Shown: piece by piece, positions 37,012 through 47,257 of the stretch
Layout: each line of letters opens with the position of its first letter
How positions within the stretch are numbered: position 1 is the first letter of the stretch
NCBI RefSeq assembly: GCF_014472395.1
Contig: NZ_JACSZW010000004.1
Span: forward strand, 1 to 64,000
Reading direction: 5' to 3'
DNA length: 64,000 bases
Source: Pedobacter sp. N36a
GTDB lineage: Bacteria > Bacteroidota > Bacteroidia > Sphingobacteriales > Sphingobacteriaceae
The notes under the pieces: generated by a model
The model's database searches: none
What the model was told of the DNA's origin: nothing
The model's input: the letters and a program-made list of their open reading frames with translations, nothing else
Translations under genes and position numbers: made by a program

Positions 37012-39915
37012 ATGAAGAACAACCAAGGGAAATACCTTATATTATATATTTTATTTGCGCTGATTTCCCTTGCTGTTAAAGCAGACGATATTAAAAGTAT
37101 CGGGGTTCCTTATGTCCAGAACTATCCAAAGTCACTTTACCTTTCCGGCAACCAAAACTGGTCGATCAGTAAAGGTAAAAATGGCATCCTTTATTTTGGA
37201 AATGCACAGGGTTTACTTACTTACGACGGCAAATACTGGCAGCAGTACAAGTTGCCCAACCGACAAATTGTAAGGTCTGTGCTTGCTGCCCCTTCTGAAA
37301 TCATCTATACCGGGGGGTTTGGAGAATTAGGTTATTGGTCCTATAAAAACGATAAATTAACCTATACCTCTTTAACGAAACTTGTTCCTAAGGAACACCC
37401 GGTAAAAGACGAGATCTGGAAAATCTGTTCCGACGGAAAAAAGGTCATTTTTCAGTCTTTCTCTACCATTTACATCTACGAGAACAATAAAATAAAAGCG
37501 ATTAATGCCTCCAAGCCTTTTCTATTCCTACATCAAGTGGGAAAAAGGTTCTTTGTGGAGGTCTTGAGCAGTGGTTTATTTGAATTAAAAGGCGATCAGC
37601 TGATCCCATTAAAAGGCAGTACCCCTGCAAATTCAACAGATGTATTGTCCATATTACCTTATCAGCAGGATAAATTGCTGATTGGCACCAGTAAGGATGG
37701 TTTATTCCTCTATGATGGTCAGACTTTCAGCCAATTTAACACCCCCGCTAATAACTTCCTAAAAACCTTCCAGCTCAACAATGGGGTAAAGGTTTTAAAT
37801 AAGTATTACGCTTATGGTACCATCTTAAACGGATTAATCATTCTTGATGATCAGGGAAATGTGGTTCAGCAGATCAACAAATCCAGCGGTCTGCAAAATA
37901 ATACCGTGCTGAGTCTTTATGCCGATGAGGATCAGAACCTCTGGGCAGGGCTCGATAATGGAATAGACCGCATAGAATTAAACTCTCCTTTATACTTTTA
38001 CTTCGATAAAACCGGTCAGTTTGGAACTGTTTACTCCAGTCTGATTTACCACAATACGATTTACTTAGGAACCAATCAGGGCTTGTTCTATAGTCCCTGG
38101 AAATCCGGTACACAAAATACCTTCAATTCTTTTGATTTCAAATTGATTCCACATTCTCAGGGACAGGTATGGGAGCTGACGGTCATTGATGGTCAATTGA
38201 TCTGCGGACATAACAATGGAACTTTTAATGTAACCGGCAATAAGTTAGAGAAAATATCCAGTGCCAATGGAGGCTGGACTATCAAGAAACTCGATGACGG
38301 ACAGGATTGTCTGATTCAGGGTACCTATAACGGTCTGGTCATTTACAAGAAAGATGCCAAGGGATTGTGGCGCTACCACAACAAGGTAGCCAATTTTGAT
38401 GCGCCTTCCAGATATGTGGAACGAGATAGTAAAGGCGACATTTGGGTGAGCCATGCTTACAAAGGACTGTATAAACTCACGCTGAGTGCAGACCTGAGTA
38501 AAGTAATCGCCACAAGAACATACAACGAGAAAAACGGTTTGCCTGACGACTACAACATCAACATCTTCAAGATCGAAAATAACCTTGTCTTTTCTTCAGA
38601 TCAGGGCTTTTATATCTATGATGACATCAGCAACCGCTTTAAGAACTACAAAGAACTCAATAAGGAGCTAAAAGGCTTTGCCACTGCCAACAAAATTATT
38701 AGTGCTGGTAAAGCTAAATACTGGTTCATCAACCGGGGCAAAATGGCCTTAGTGAACCTCACAGAATCCGGCAAACTCAGTATTGACTCCAACAGGTTCA
38801 ACATCCTGGATGGGAGAATGGTTCAGTATTATGAAAACATCAGCAAAATCAGTGAAAATATCTATCTGATCAGCGTTGATGATGGTTTCGTGATTTACAA
38901 TGGGAACAACGTCCCTGCAAATCTGAAGAAACAAAACTTACCAGCAGTACTGATCAGGAAAATAGAAGACATCACAGATACTTATCAGGTACTGACTGAA
39001 ATTGGAAGTACAGCCTCCAAAATGCAAATCCCTTATTCCAGAAATAATATCCGCATTTCCTATGCCCTACCCTATTACCGACAGGCAAAAATCAAGTTTC
39101 AATACTTTTTAGAGGGCTATTCAAAACAGTGGTCCGAATGGAGCACGGCTTCACAGAAGGATTTCACGAACCTTAGTCAGGGGGACTATACCTTCCGGGT
39201 ACGTGCTCAAATCAATGACCAGGTGCTGCCTGAAGAAACTACCTTTGAATTCCAGGTGCTACCACCATTCTATGCCAGCAATTGGGCCATCGCATTTTAT
39301 GGACTTTGCGGCATTGCCTTGTTCATCGCGGCAAAACGGCTTTATGAACTCAAATTAAAGAGAGATCAGGAAGCTATTGAGAAGAAAATACAGGCAGAAA
39401 AAGAAATCTTCTTAAAGAAAGAGGCGGAAGCGAATGAACGTCAGATTATCAAACTGCAGACCGAAAAACTACAGGTAGAACTAGCCAGTAAAAATAGGGA
39501 ACTGGCAAATTCGGCCATGAGTCTGGTCTATAAAAATGAATTGCTGCAGAAGCTCAGTCAGGAGATTGCTAAACTAAAAGATGGCCAGGGTAAACCGCTC
39601 TCGGAAGATCAGTCGAGGAAGATTCAAAAGGTAATTGATGAAGGGATGAATGACGAACGCGACTGGCATCTATTCGAAGGTAGTTTCAATGAAGCCCATG
39701 AGAATTTCTTCAAAAAACTAAAAGGTAATCATCCGGATCTCGTACCGAATGACCTGAAACTATGTGCCTATTTACACATGAATATGAGCAGTAAAGAAAT
39801 GGCATCTTTACTGAACATTTCTCTGAGAGGAGTAGAAATCCGCAGATACAGGCTACGGAAAAAGCTTGAAATACCCCATGATAAGAACCTTGTAGAGTTC
39901 TTAATGGAGCTATAA
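37012..39915 (+). CDS. Membrane-bound beta-propeller/Y_Y_Y regulator with LuxR-type HTH
   Basis: A 967-residue sensor-regulator without kinase or receiver domains. A signal peptide (1-25) exports the long N-terminal part, a two-component-regulator-type beta-propeller (about 50-650). A Y_Y_Y domain follows (about 680-750, YFLEGYSKQWSEWS). One membrane helix lies at about 754-774, then a coiled coil, and the C-terminal helix-turn-helix is at about 905-965 (MSSKEMASLLNISLRGVEIRRYRLRKKL). It should bind a glycan fragment in the periplasm and act on the adjacent SusC promoter from the membrane. It lacks the histidine kinase of hybrid systems. Confidence 0.85.
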   Translation: MKNNQGKYLILYILFALISLAVKADDIKSIGVPYVQNYPKSLYLSGNQNWSISKGKNGILYFGNAQGLLTYDGKYWQQYKLPNRQIVRSVLAAPSEIIYTGGFGELGYWSYKNDKLTYTSLTKLVPKEHPVKDEIWKICSDGKKVIFQSFSTIYIYENNKIKAINASKPFLFLHQVGKRFFVEVLSSGLFELKGDQLIPLKGSTPANSTDVLSILPYQQDKLLIGTSKDGLFLYDGQTFSQFNTPANNFLKTFQLNNGVKVLNKYYAYGTILNGLIILDDQGNVVQQINKSSGLQNNTVLSLYADEDQNLWAGLDNGIDRIELNSPLYFYFDKTGQFGTVYSSLIYHNTIYLGTNQGLFYSPWKSGTQNTFNSFDFKLIPHSQGQVWELTVIDGQLICGHNNGTFNVTGNKLEKISSANGGWTIKKLDDGQDCLIQGTYNGLVIYKKDAKGLWRYHNKVANFDAPSRYVERDSKGDIWVSHAYKGLYKLTLSADLSKVIATRTYNEKNGLPDDYNINIFKIENNLVFSSDQGFYIYDDISNRFKNYKELNKELKGFATANKIISAGKAKYWFINRGKMALVNLTESGKLSIDSNRFNILDGRMVQYYENISKISENIYLISVDDGFVIYNGNNVPANLKKQNLPAVLIRKIEDITDTYQVLTEIGSTASKMQIPYSRNNIRISYALPYYRQAKIKFQYFLEGYSKQWSEWSTASQKDFTNLSQGDYTFRVRAQINDQVLPEETTFEFQVLPPFYASNWAIAFYGLCGIALFIAAKRLYELKLKRDQEAIEKKIQAEKEIFLKKEAEANERQIIKLQTEKLQVELASKNRELANSAMSLVYKNELLQKLSQEIAKLKDGQGKPLSEDQSRKIQKVIDEGMNDERDWHLFEGSFNEAHENFFKKLKGNHPDLVPNDLKLCAYLHMNMSSKEMASLLNISLRGVEIRRYRLRKKLEIPHDKNLVEFLMEL

Positions 39916-40164
39916 CACTACATCATTACTACACAAAGCATCTATTTCAACCCCACAAACCTTCATTTTTTTTCATGGAGCAGAAAGCCCTATCTATCTC
40001 ATTTAAATCTCATGAATGAGGTTTTTGGACCAAAAACCGCCATAGAAAACAGGCTAAAGACACTACACACAGCTGCTGACGTATTCATGTATAGGTCGAA
40101 ATTTTGCAATAACCCGAATAGTAATAGAGATTTAACCATCAAATAAAACATAACCTAAACGAGC
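39916..40164 (+). promoter_or_regulatory. Promoter region of the SusC/SusD locus
   Basis: This 249-bp gap separates the regulator from SusC and should hold the regulated promoter. The best -7-like box is AAATTTTG (40099-40106), one mismatch to TAnnTTTG, with no clear -33. That is expected for an activator-dependent promoter. No terminator is visible. Confidence 0.35.
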
Positions 40165-43100
40165 ATGAAAAGAATCTTTACAAAATTTTCTGTTTTAGCA
40201 TTTCTCTGTTTTCTTTTTAATTATTCTGCATTTGCACAGCAGATTACTATAAAAGGGAAGGTAACAGACGGCGGTGATAAAACTACTATTCCAGCTGTAA
40301 GTATACAGGTAAAAGGAGCAGCAACAGGAACACAAACAGACGCCAATGGAAACTATTCCATCAGCGCGCCGGCAACGGCCACTTTGGTGTTCACCTATAT
40401 CGGCTATACCACACAAGAGGTTCCGGTAAACAACAGAACTACGATTAATGTGACCATGGCTTCTTCTTCACAGGACCTGGAACAGGTAGTGGTAATCGGT
40501 TACGGTACACAAAGAAAAATCGATGTGACAGGTTCCGTAGCCACCGTTAAAGGAGAGGAAATTTCCAAGCAAGCTTCTGTAAATCCAGTAAGTGCTTTAC
40601 AAGGTAAAGTGGCCGGGGTTTCGATCACCAATAATGGTGCTCCAGGTGCGGCTCCACTCATCACGATCCGTGGTACTGGTACCATTTATGGCAATACAGG
40701 TGTGCTTTATGTAGTAGATGGTGTTTGGTATGACGACATTAGTTTTCTAAATCCAGCAGACATCTCCAACATGAGTATCCTGAAAGATGCCTCCAGTTTA
40801 TCCATCTTCGGCATCAGAGCTGCCAATGGTGTGGTTTTAGTAACGACTAACAGAGGTAAAAAGGGCAATGCGATCGTGAATTACAACGGAACATTTGGCT
40901 TACAGAGTGTAACCAATCCCGTAAAAATGGCGGATGCCACCCAATATGCTACCATCATTAATGAAATTTACGCTTCTAAAAAAGAAGACCCGCTCTTTAA
41001 AGATCCTGCTTCTTTTGGAAAAGGGACAGATTGGTATGGTCAAATCCTTAGAAACGCACAGGTAAATAACCATCAGCTATCCATCAGCGGTGGCGGTGAG
41101 AAAAACATTTACAATTTGTCCCTTGGTTATTTAGATCAGGACGGTATCGTAAAAGGCAACAATTACACCCGATATACTGCAAGATTAACCAGCGAATTCC
41201 AGGTACTAAAACCTTTAAAAGTAGGTTACAATGTTTCAGGAACCGCAAGTAATTCTAAAGATATTGACAACGTTATATTTCGTCAGATGTTTACTGCCGG
41301 ACCTGTAGTCCCTGTTTATTATGCAGATGGTACTTACGGAGATCCTAATGATTTTGGTCTGGGTAGTGGCGCAGGTGCCAATCCACAAGCAACGATTGAT
41401 TACTTCAATAGAAGGTCGAAAAACTATAAATTCACTGGAAATATCTATGCAGAACTGGAAATTCTTAAAAACTTTACTTTCAAAACCAGTTTTGGCGGTG
41501 ATTTCTCACAGGCTGAAGTAAGAAGCTATACTCCGGTTTATAAAGCAACGAATGCACAGCGTAATGAAACCAGTGCATTAGGAATCGACAGAACAGAAGA
41601 TAGAAACTGGATCGTTGAAAACACGCTGACTTACAAAAACACCTTTGGTGACCATAATTTAACGGTATTAGCAGGACAAACTGCACAACGCAACAAAAAT
41701 TACATACTCAATGCTAGATCCTTAAATGTTCCTTACTCTAGTGAAGGAGATCTTTACCTGAGTTTAGGAGATGCAGCAGGACGTTCTATATCTGATGATG
41801 GTAATCTGTATACCGCAGCCTCTTATTTTGGTCGTGTAAATTATTCTTATAAAGACCGTTACCTGCTAAATGCTTCGATGCGTACAGATGGTTCCTCAAA
41901 ATTCTATTCTAATGGAAATCCATGGGGTTATTTCCCTTCTATTGGAGCAGGTTGGGTCATCAGCAATGAATCTTTCATGCAAGGTCAGCAGATTTTCAGC
42001 AATTTGAAAATTCGCGGTAGCTGGGGTAAAATCGGAAATGCAGGAGTTCCTACAAATCCAACGCTGCAAACTATATCTCAAAAAGGTGGTTATGTAGCTT
42101 ATTTCAATGGCATTCCTTATACTGGTAAATCTATCGATCAGCTTACCCCACCGTTTATCGTTTGGGAGCGCAGTTCAGGTACTGACATAGGCTTAGAAGC
42201 TGGATTTTTAAGCAACAGATTGAGCATTGAAGCAGATTATTATAACAAAGTAACTGAACGTGCTATTTTTGAAATTCCAGTATCAGCAGATCTGGGATTA
42301 GGAGCAGCAAAGCAAGTGGGCAATCAGGCTGACCTTAGAAACCGTGGATTCGAATTCACCGCAAACTGGAGAGATAAAACTGAGGGCGGTTTAACTTATT
42401 CCATCAGTGGAAACTTCGGTTACAACCAAAACAAAGTTCTTTCAGTAGTAACGGGTAAAAACCCAATTTACAGTGGTGGTGAAGGATTAGCGAATGGCTC
42501 TCTTGCGACACGTACTATTCTAGGAGGTGCGATTGGCGAGTTCTATGGCTATAAAGTGGAGGGAATCTTCCAAAATGCAGCAGAAGTTTTGGCTTCTGTT
42601 CAAAAAGATGCGCAGCCGGGAGATTTCAAATATGTAGATCAAAATGGTGATGGTGTAATTGATGGGAAAGACCGCATCACTCTTGGCAGTGCAAACCCTA
42701 AATTCAATTATGCTTTAAATACTAGTTTTGCTTATAAAAATTTCGACCTGTCTCTGGACATCCAGGGTGTTGCAGGAATCAGCATTTACAATGCAAACCT
42801 AGGCGTTAGATATGGCAATGAGAATTTCACTGAAGACTTCTTTAAAAACAGATGGCATGGTGAAGGTACCTCTAATACCTACCCTTCAGCAAACATAGGA
42901 ACCACTAAAAATTCGGCGCCAAACTCCTTCTTTGTCGAAAAAGGGGATTATATCAGGTTAAGAAATGTACAAATCGGCTATACCTTACCTGCTCACTTAA
43001 TGAGCAAGTGGAAAATGCAAAAGGTAAGGGTATTTGCTAATGCTCAAAACCCAGTAAATCTATTTGGATACAAAGGCTTTAGCCCGGAAATTGGAAAACC

Positions 43101-43197
43101 TACCGTGGGTAACTATTCTCCAACAAGTGCAGGTATAGATGCAAATGTATACCCTTTGTATGCTACTTATAACTTAGGTCTAAACGTTACTTTTTAA
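40165..43197 (+). CDS. SusC/RagA TonB-linked outer-membrane transporter
   Basis: A 1010-residue SusC-type protein. A signal peptide ending FAQ (about 25) is followed by a CarboxypepD_reg-like domain (about 28-105), then the plug, with VVVIGYGTQRKIDVTGSV (107-124) at its start and NGVVLVTTNRGKKG near 225-238. The rest forms the beta-barrel. SusC proteins import oligosaccharides across the outer membrane with the SusD lid and TonB energy. It is the first structural gene of the locus, with SusD directly after (11 nt). Neighbouring GH144 and GH3 genes suggest beta-1,2-glucan oligosaccharides as cargo. Confidence 0.96.
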   Translation: MKRIFTKFSVLAFLCFLFNYSAFAQQITIKGKVTDGGDKTTIPAVSIQVKGAATGTQTDANGNYSISAPATATLVFTYIGYTTQEVPVNNRTTINVTMASSSQDLEQVVVIGYGTQRKIDVTGSVATVKGEEISKQASVNPVSALQGKVAGVSITNNGAPGAAPLITIRGTGTIYGNTGVLYVVDGVWYDDISFLNPADISNMSILKDASSLSIFGIRAANGVVLVTTNRGKKGNAIVNYNGTFGLQSVTNPVKMADATQYATIINEIYASKKEDPLFKDPASFGKGTDWYGQILRNAQVNNHQLSISGGGEKNIYNLSLGYLDQDGIVKGNNYTRYTARLTSEFQVLKPLKVGYNVSGTASNSKDIDNVIFRQMFTAGPVVPVYYADGTYGDPNDFGLGSGAGANPQATIDYFNRRSKNYKFTGNIYAELEILKNFTFKTSFGGDFSQAEVRSYTPVYKATNAQRNETSALGIDRTEDRNWIVENTLTYKNTFGDHNLTVLAGQTAQRNKNYILNARSLNVPYSSEGDLYLSLGDAAGRSISDDGNLYTAASYFGRVNYSYKDRYLLNASMRTDGSSKFYSNGNPWGYFPSIGAGWVISNESFMQGQQIFSNLKIRGSWGKIGNAGVPTNPTLQTISQKGGYVAYFNGIPYTGKSIDQLTPPFIVWERSSGTDIGLEAGFLSNRLSIEADYYNKVTERAIFEIPVSADLGLGAAKQVGNQADLRNRGFEFTANWRDKTEGGLTYSISGNFGYNQNKVLSVVTGKNPIYSGGEGLANGSLATRTILGGAIGEFYGYKVEGIFQNAAEVLASVQKDAQPGDFKYVDQNGDGVIDGKDRITLGSANPKFNYALNTSFAYKNFDLSLDIQGVAGISIYNANLGVRYGNENFTEDFFKNRWHGEGTSNTYPSANIGTTKNSAPNSFFVEKGDYIRLRNVQIGYTLPAHLMSKWKMQKVRVFANAQNPVNLFGYKGFSPEIGKPTVGNYSPTSAGIDANVYPLYATYNLGLNVTF

Positions 43198-43208
43198 TTG
43201 ATTCGGAA

Positions 43209-44696
43209 ATGAAAATATATAACCTTAATGCGCTGCGTAAAGCAGGTGCAATAGTCATCACAGGTACGATCTTACTCAGTACTTCTTGTACAAAAAGCTT
43301 TTTAGATGTTCCACCGCAAGCCAAACAACCCACTGAAACCTTCTGGAAATCTCAGGATGATGCACAAGCCGGTGTATATGCCATTTATGGCAATTTACGC
43401 AGCTGGGCGAACACTGCATTTCCAGCACTTGCCGTAGAGAGCATTGCTTCTGATGAAGCTGATAAAGGAAGTTCTACAAATGACGCCAGTTACCTGAACG
43501 ATTTTGAAAACTTTCTTGTTACCTCTACCGATGGACAGGTACTTGGATTCTGGGAAGGTCAATATCAGAACATCAATCTTTGTAATCAGGTTTTGGATAA
43601 TGTCCCAGCCATAGAAATGGATGCGAATTTAAAAAGTCGCCTCCTTGCGGAAGCTAAATTTGTAAGGGCTTATTCTTATTTCAGACTGGTAAGAGCTTTT
43701 GGGGGCGTAAGGTTACACCTGACCGTTCCAAAAACTCCGGAACAGTTTAACATGCCAAGAAGTTCCAAAGCAGAAGTGTACGCAGTTATTGAAAAAGATC
43801 TTGATGATGCTGCAGCAGTATTGCCGGCAACTTATCCAACAGCAGATCTTGGTCGTGCAACTAAAGGGGCCGCATTAGCCCTGCATGCAAAAGTAGCCAT
43901 GTATCAACAAAAATGGCCATTGGTGTTGAGCTTAACCAATACAGTAATGGGCTTAGGATATAGCCTCCTTCCAGATTACGAATCTTTATTCCGTTTGAAC
44001 CATGAGAACAGCTCAGAATCTATATTTGAGATTCAATGTGAGTATAACCCTGGTACAAAAGACGCGAGTAATAGTCAGTATGCACAGGTACAAGGCGTAA
44101 GAGATCAAACCGGTTATTGGGGTTTCAATACGCCTTCATTAGCCTTAGTAAGTGCTTTTGAAGATGGTGATCCACGTAAAGAAGGTACGATTCTTTTTGT
44201 GGGCAACACCACTCCTCAAGGTGATTTAATCATTTCAGCTCCTGGAGATCCTACAAGATACAACCACAAACCATATGTTCCTTTTGCGACACCTTTCGAC
44301 AGTAACAACCCAAGAGGTGGACAGCAAAATGTAAGGGTGATCCGTTACTCAGATGTATTGTTAATGAATGCAGAGGCTGCCAATGAATTGGGAAATTCTG
44401 GTCAGGCCATTTCTTCTTTAGAACAAGTAAGGTTAAGAGCAAGACAGGGAAATCCAGCAATCTTGCCAAAAGTAACTACTACAGACCAGACTGCACTTCG
44501 CACAGCGATCTATCATGAAAGACATGTAGAATTGGCGATGGAATCAGATCGTTATTTCGATGTGATCCGTCAGGGACGTGCAGCTGCAGTATTTGGTCCT
44601 AAAGGTTGGAAAGCGAATAAAAATGAAGTATGGCCAATTCCAAATACTCAGATTGAACTGAGTGTAGGTGTCCTAACACAAAACCCAGGTTATTAA
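43209..44696 (+). CDS. SusD/RagB-type substrate-binding lipoprotein
   Basis: A 495-residue SusD protein. The lipobox LSTSC puts the acylated cysteine at Cys27, so it is a surface lipoprotein. The tetratricopeptide-like helices and the family blocks RAYSYFRLVRAFGGV (about 155-169) and RHVELAMESDRYFDVIRQGRA (about 440-460) are clear. It captures glycan and closes over the SusC barrel. Length is normal, and it follows SusC by 11 nt. Confidence 0.95.
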   Translation: MKIYNLNALRKAGAIVITGTILLSTSCTKSFLDVPPQAKQPTETFWKSQDDAQAGVYAIYGNLRSWANTAFPALAVESIASDEADKGSSTNDASYLNDFENFLVTSTDGQVLGFWEGQYQNINLCNQVLDNVPAIEMDANLKSRLLAEAKFVRAYSYFRLVRAFGGVRLHLTVPKTPEQFNMPRSSKAEVYAVIEKDLDDAAAVLPATYPTADLGRATKGAALALHAKVAMYQQKWPLVLSLTNTVMGLGYSLLPDYESLFRLNHENSSESIFEIQCEYNPGTKDASNSQYAQVQGVRDQTGYWGFNTPSLALVSAFEDGDPRKEGTILFVGNTTPQGDLIISAPGDPTRYNHKPYVPFATPFDSNNPRGGQQNVRVIRYSDVLLMNAEAANELGNSGQAISSLEQVRLRARQGNPAILPKVTTTDQTALRTAIYHERHVELAMESDRYFDVIRQGRAAAVFGPKGWKANKNEVWPIPNTQIELSVGVLTQNPGY

Positions 44697-44715
44697 TCTC
44701 ATTCAACGAAAAGAA

Positions 44716-45543
44716 ATGAAAACAAGATTATTCTATATATTGTCAGCAGCAGCCCTTTCCTTAGCGGTTAGCTCCTGTACAAAAAAATTCGATCCTTCCA
44801 GTTATGCACCAGCATTAAATATTGGTGGCTATACCAGCAGCAAAGAAGTGGCTTCAAAAAACCTGGTTGCGCACTGGGCTTTCGAAGGCAGCTTAATTGA
44901 CAGTGTATCTAAAGTTAGCGGTGTATCTACCAGCACCTCTTTTGCCTTAGGAACGAAGGGCAGTGCTTTACAAGGATCCGCAGCAGGATACGTGATTTCT
45001 GATACGCCAGCAGAAGTACAGAAACTAAAAAGTTTTACCACTACTTTATGGTTTAACTCTGACCTGAATACTGGTGCAACGGGTTTGATTGACATTGCAA
45101 ACTCAGCAGCAGGATGGGGTAATTTAGTCATCTTCCTGGAGAATGGTGGCGATGCTGCCAATGGAGTCCTTCAATTCCGTGTGAACAACAACGGCGTACT
45201 GACACAATCCGAAAACTTTAAGGTTCCAGGTATCTGGAAAAAATGGACGCACCTGGCTTTGAGTTATGATCAGGTAAGTTCTACTTTCATCATTTACATC
45301 AATGGAGGGAAATTAAAAGCACTTACTGTTCCTAACAACGGGCCCTTAACTTTCCAGAATGCAACGAAAATGGTCTTTGGAACACTACAGTTTCAAACCA
45401 CACCAAGTTTAACCTCTGCCGCTGGCAAAGAAAGCTGGGCAGCTAACTTAACCGGTAAGCTGGATGAAGTGCGTATCTACAACAAAGCATTGACTGCTGA
45501 TGAAATCGGTGCCTTATCTAAATTAGAGAGTAAAGGAAAATAA
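44716..45543 (+). CDS. LamG-domain lipoprotein, likely surface glycan-binding protein
   Basis: A 275-residue lipoprotein with lipobox VSSC and Cys21. Residues 45-265 form a concanavalin A-like (LamG/pentraxin-type) domain: LVAHWAFEGSLIDSV (50-64), IWKKWTHLALSYDQ and the terminal GKLDEVRIYNKALTADEI are its recognisable blocks. It follows SusD by 19 nt, the position of accessory surface glycan-binding proteins in such loci. Catalysis is unlikely. A strong terminator follows immediately. Confidence 0.85.
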   Translation: MKTRLFYILSAAALSLAVSSCTKKFDPSSYAPALNIGGYTSSKEVASKNLVAHWAFEGSLIDSVSKVSGVSTSTSFALGTKGSALQGSAAGYVISDTPAEVQKLKSFTTTLWFNSDLNTGATGLIDIANSAAGWGNLVIFLENGGDAANGVLQFRVNNNGVLTQSENFKVPGIWKKWTHLALSYDQVSSTFIIYINGGKLKALTVPNNGPLTFQNATKMVFGTLQFQTTPSLTSAAGKESWAANLTGKLDEVRIYNKALTADEIGALSKLESKGK

Positions 45544-45561
45544 CCCAGAAAATCCATCATC

Positions 45562-45593
45562 AAGCGTTGCAGGCTAGTTCTGCAACGCTTTTT
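45562..45593 (+). terminator. Intrinsic terminator inside the PUL
   Basis: Perfect 11-bp arms (45562-45572 and 45580-45590) with a 7-nt loop are followed by a T-run. It separates the SusC-SusD-LamG block from the hydrolase genes. Confidence 0.85.
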
Positions 45594-45616
45594 AAGCTAA
45601 AAGCCCAGCTATCTCC

Positions 45617-47245
45617 ATGCAGTTAAGATCCTGTCTTCTGGTATTCATCACATTGCTGTTATTTTCCTGCTCAAAGCAGGATACGGCTACGCCTATTGAG
45701 CCTATTGCACCCCTCCCTGATTCATTTACCTTTAGCAGCCTAAAAGTAAATGAACTTTCCGCCGGGTTCAGTTATTACGGCATCAATACCAGTCCGGTAT
45801 TCAAGCTTTCTTTCTCTACAGCAATTGATAAAAGTTCTACAGAAAAAGCAGTTGTGATTAAAGATAAAAATGGAGTTCCCGTTAAAGTAGAGCTGAGCTA
45901 TGAAGACCTGGATAGAACCCTAGTTGTCAAGCCTGCACTGCCGCTCCAGCCCATTACCAAATACTTTCTGGATGTACAAACGAATTTAACCTCCGATAAA
46001 GGGAGGAACCTTAAAACACCAATTACGGTAAATCTCATCACCGCAATAAATGAAGCCGATAAATTCCCTTTAATCTCTGAAGATGCCCTGCTTAATTTAG
46101 TCCAAAAGCAAACCTTTAAATACTTTTGGGATTTCGCACATCCGGTGAGTGGCCTGGCCAGAGAGCGGAATACTTCTGTCGATATCGTCACTTCCGGAGG
46201 ATCGGGTTTTGGAATGATGGCCCTGGTGACAGGAATCCATAGAAATTTCATTAGCCGGGACCAAGGTCTGGAACGCATGCAGAAGATCGTTGCCTTCCTG
46301 AAAAATAAGGCACAGCGTTTTCATGGCGCCTATCCTCATTGGATGAATGGCAATACAGGAGCTGTGATCCCATTCAGTCAGAAAGACGATGGTGCAGACC
46401 TGGTAGAGACTTCCTTATTGATGCAGGGCATGTTAACTGCCCGACAATTTTTCGATGCAGCTAATCCTGCAGAAACGGCATTAAGAACAGACATTACCCA
46501 CATTTACAACGACGTAGAATGGGATTGGTTTGTGAAAGACAACAGCCTGTACTGGCACTGGAGTCCGACAGTAGGCTGGGAAATGAACCTGCCCATCAAA
46601 GGTTGGAATGAGGCTTTGATCACTTACGTCATGGCCGGTTCTTCTGAAAGTCACCCGATTCAAAAATCGGTTTACGACAATGGCTGGGCCAGTAACGGCG
46701 CCATGAAAAACAGTATGAACGGCCCTTTGTTTTTCTCCCATTATTCCTTCCTGGGCATCAATCCAAACGGACTGTCCGATGCTTATGGCAATTATGAAAA
46801 CCAAACCAGGACCCATGCGCAGAACCAATACAACTATGCTAAAGCAAATGTGAAAGGCTTCTATGGCTATGGAGAGAACTGCTGGGGATTGACCGCAAGC
46901 GACGATATCAACGGATATCTTGCCCATGAACCCGCCAACGATAACGGAGTCATTTCCCCTACCGCAGCACTCGCTTCTTTCCCTTATACTCCAAAAGAAT
47001 CGATGCAGGCCTTAAAATATTACTACTATAAACTTGGCGATAAAATCTGGGGAGCCTATGGCTTTGCCGATGCCTTTTCCCTGCATGATGCCTGGTTTGC
47101 CAGTTCTACATTGGCAATAGACCAGGGCCCGATCATCATCATGATCGAAAACCACCGCAGTCAACTGTTATGGAAACTTTTCATGAGCAGCCCGGAAGTA
47201 AAAACAGGAATGAAAAAATTAGGCTTTAGCAGCCCCAACTTATAA
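45617..47245 (+). CDS. GH144-type glucanase, surface lipoprotein with Big_5 domain
   Basis: A 542-residue enzyme. The lipobox LLFSC (Cys18) makes it a lipoprotein. An Ig-like Big_5/SbsA domain follows (about 45-140, FSTAIDKSSTEKAVVIKD). The catalytic domain (about 155-540) carries KQTFKYFWDFAHPVSGLARER, DDGADLVETSLLMQG and QGPIIIMIENHRSQLLWKLF, the signatures of COG5368/GH144. Known GH144 members cleave beta-1,2-glucan (endo) or release sophorose. The short name 'glucoamylase family protein' is a legacy label. It is likely the outer-surface, endo-acting enzyme of the pair. Confidence 0.85.
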   Translation: MQLRSCLLVFITLLLFSCSKQDTATPIEPIAPLPDSFTFSSLKVNELSAGFSYYGINTSPVFKLSFSTAIDKSSTEKAVVIKDKNGVPVKVELSYEDLDRTLVVKPALPLQPITKYFLDVQTNLTSDKGRNLKTPITVNLITAINEADKFPLISEDALLNLVQKQTFKYFWDFAHPVSGLARERNTSVDIVTSGGSGFGMMALVTGIHRNFISRDQGLERMQKIVAFLKNKAQRFHGAYPHWMNGNTGAVIPFSQKDDGADLVETSLLMQGMLTARQFFDAANPAETALRTDITHIYNDVEWDWFVKDNSLYWHWSPTVGWEMNLPIKGWNEALITYVMAGSSESHPIQKSVYDNGWASNGAMKNSMNGPLFFSHYSFLGINPNGLSDAYGNYENQTRTHAQNQYNYAKANVKGFYGYGENCWGLTASDDINGYLAHEPANDNGVISPTAALASFPYTPKESMQALKYYYYKLGDKIWGAYGFADAFSLHDAWFASSTLAIDQGPIIIMIENHRSQLLWKLFMSSPEVKTGMKKLGFSSPNL

Positions 47246-47257
47246 ACACACTCTAAA

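Noticed and set aside
46481..46927. A 148-codon minus-strand reading frame in the first GH144 gene
   Set aside because: It is antisense to a well-supported catalytic domain and has no family match that I recognise.
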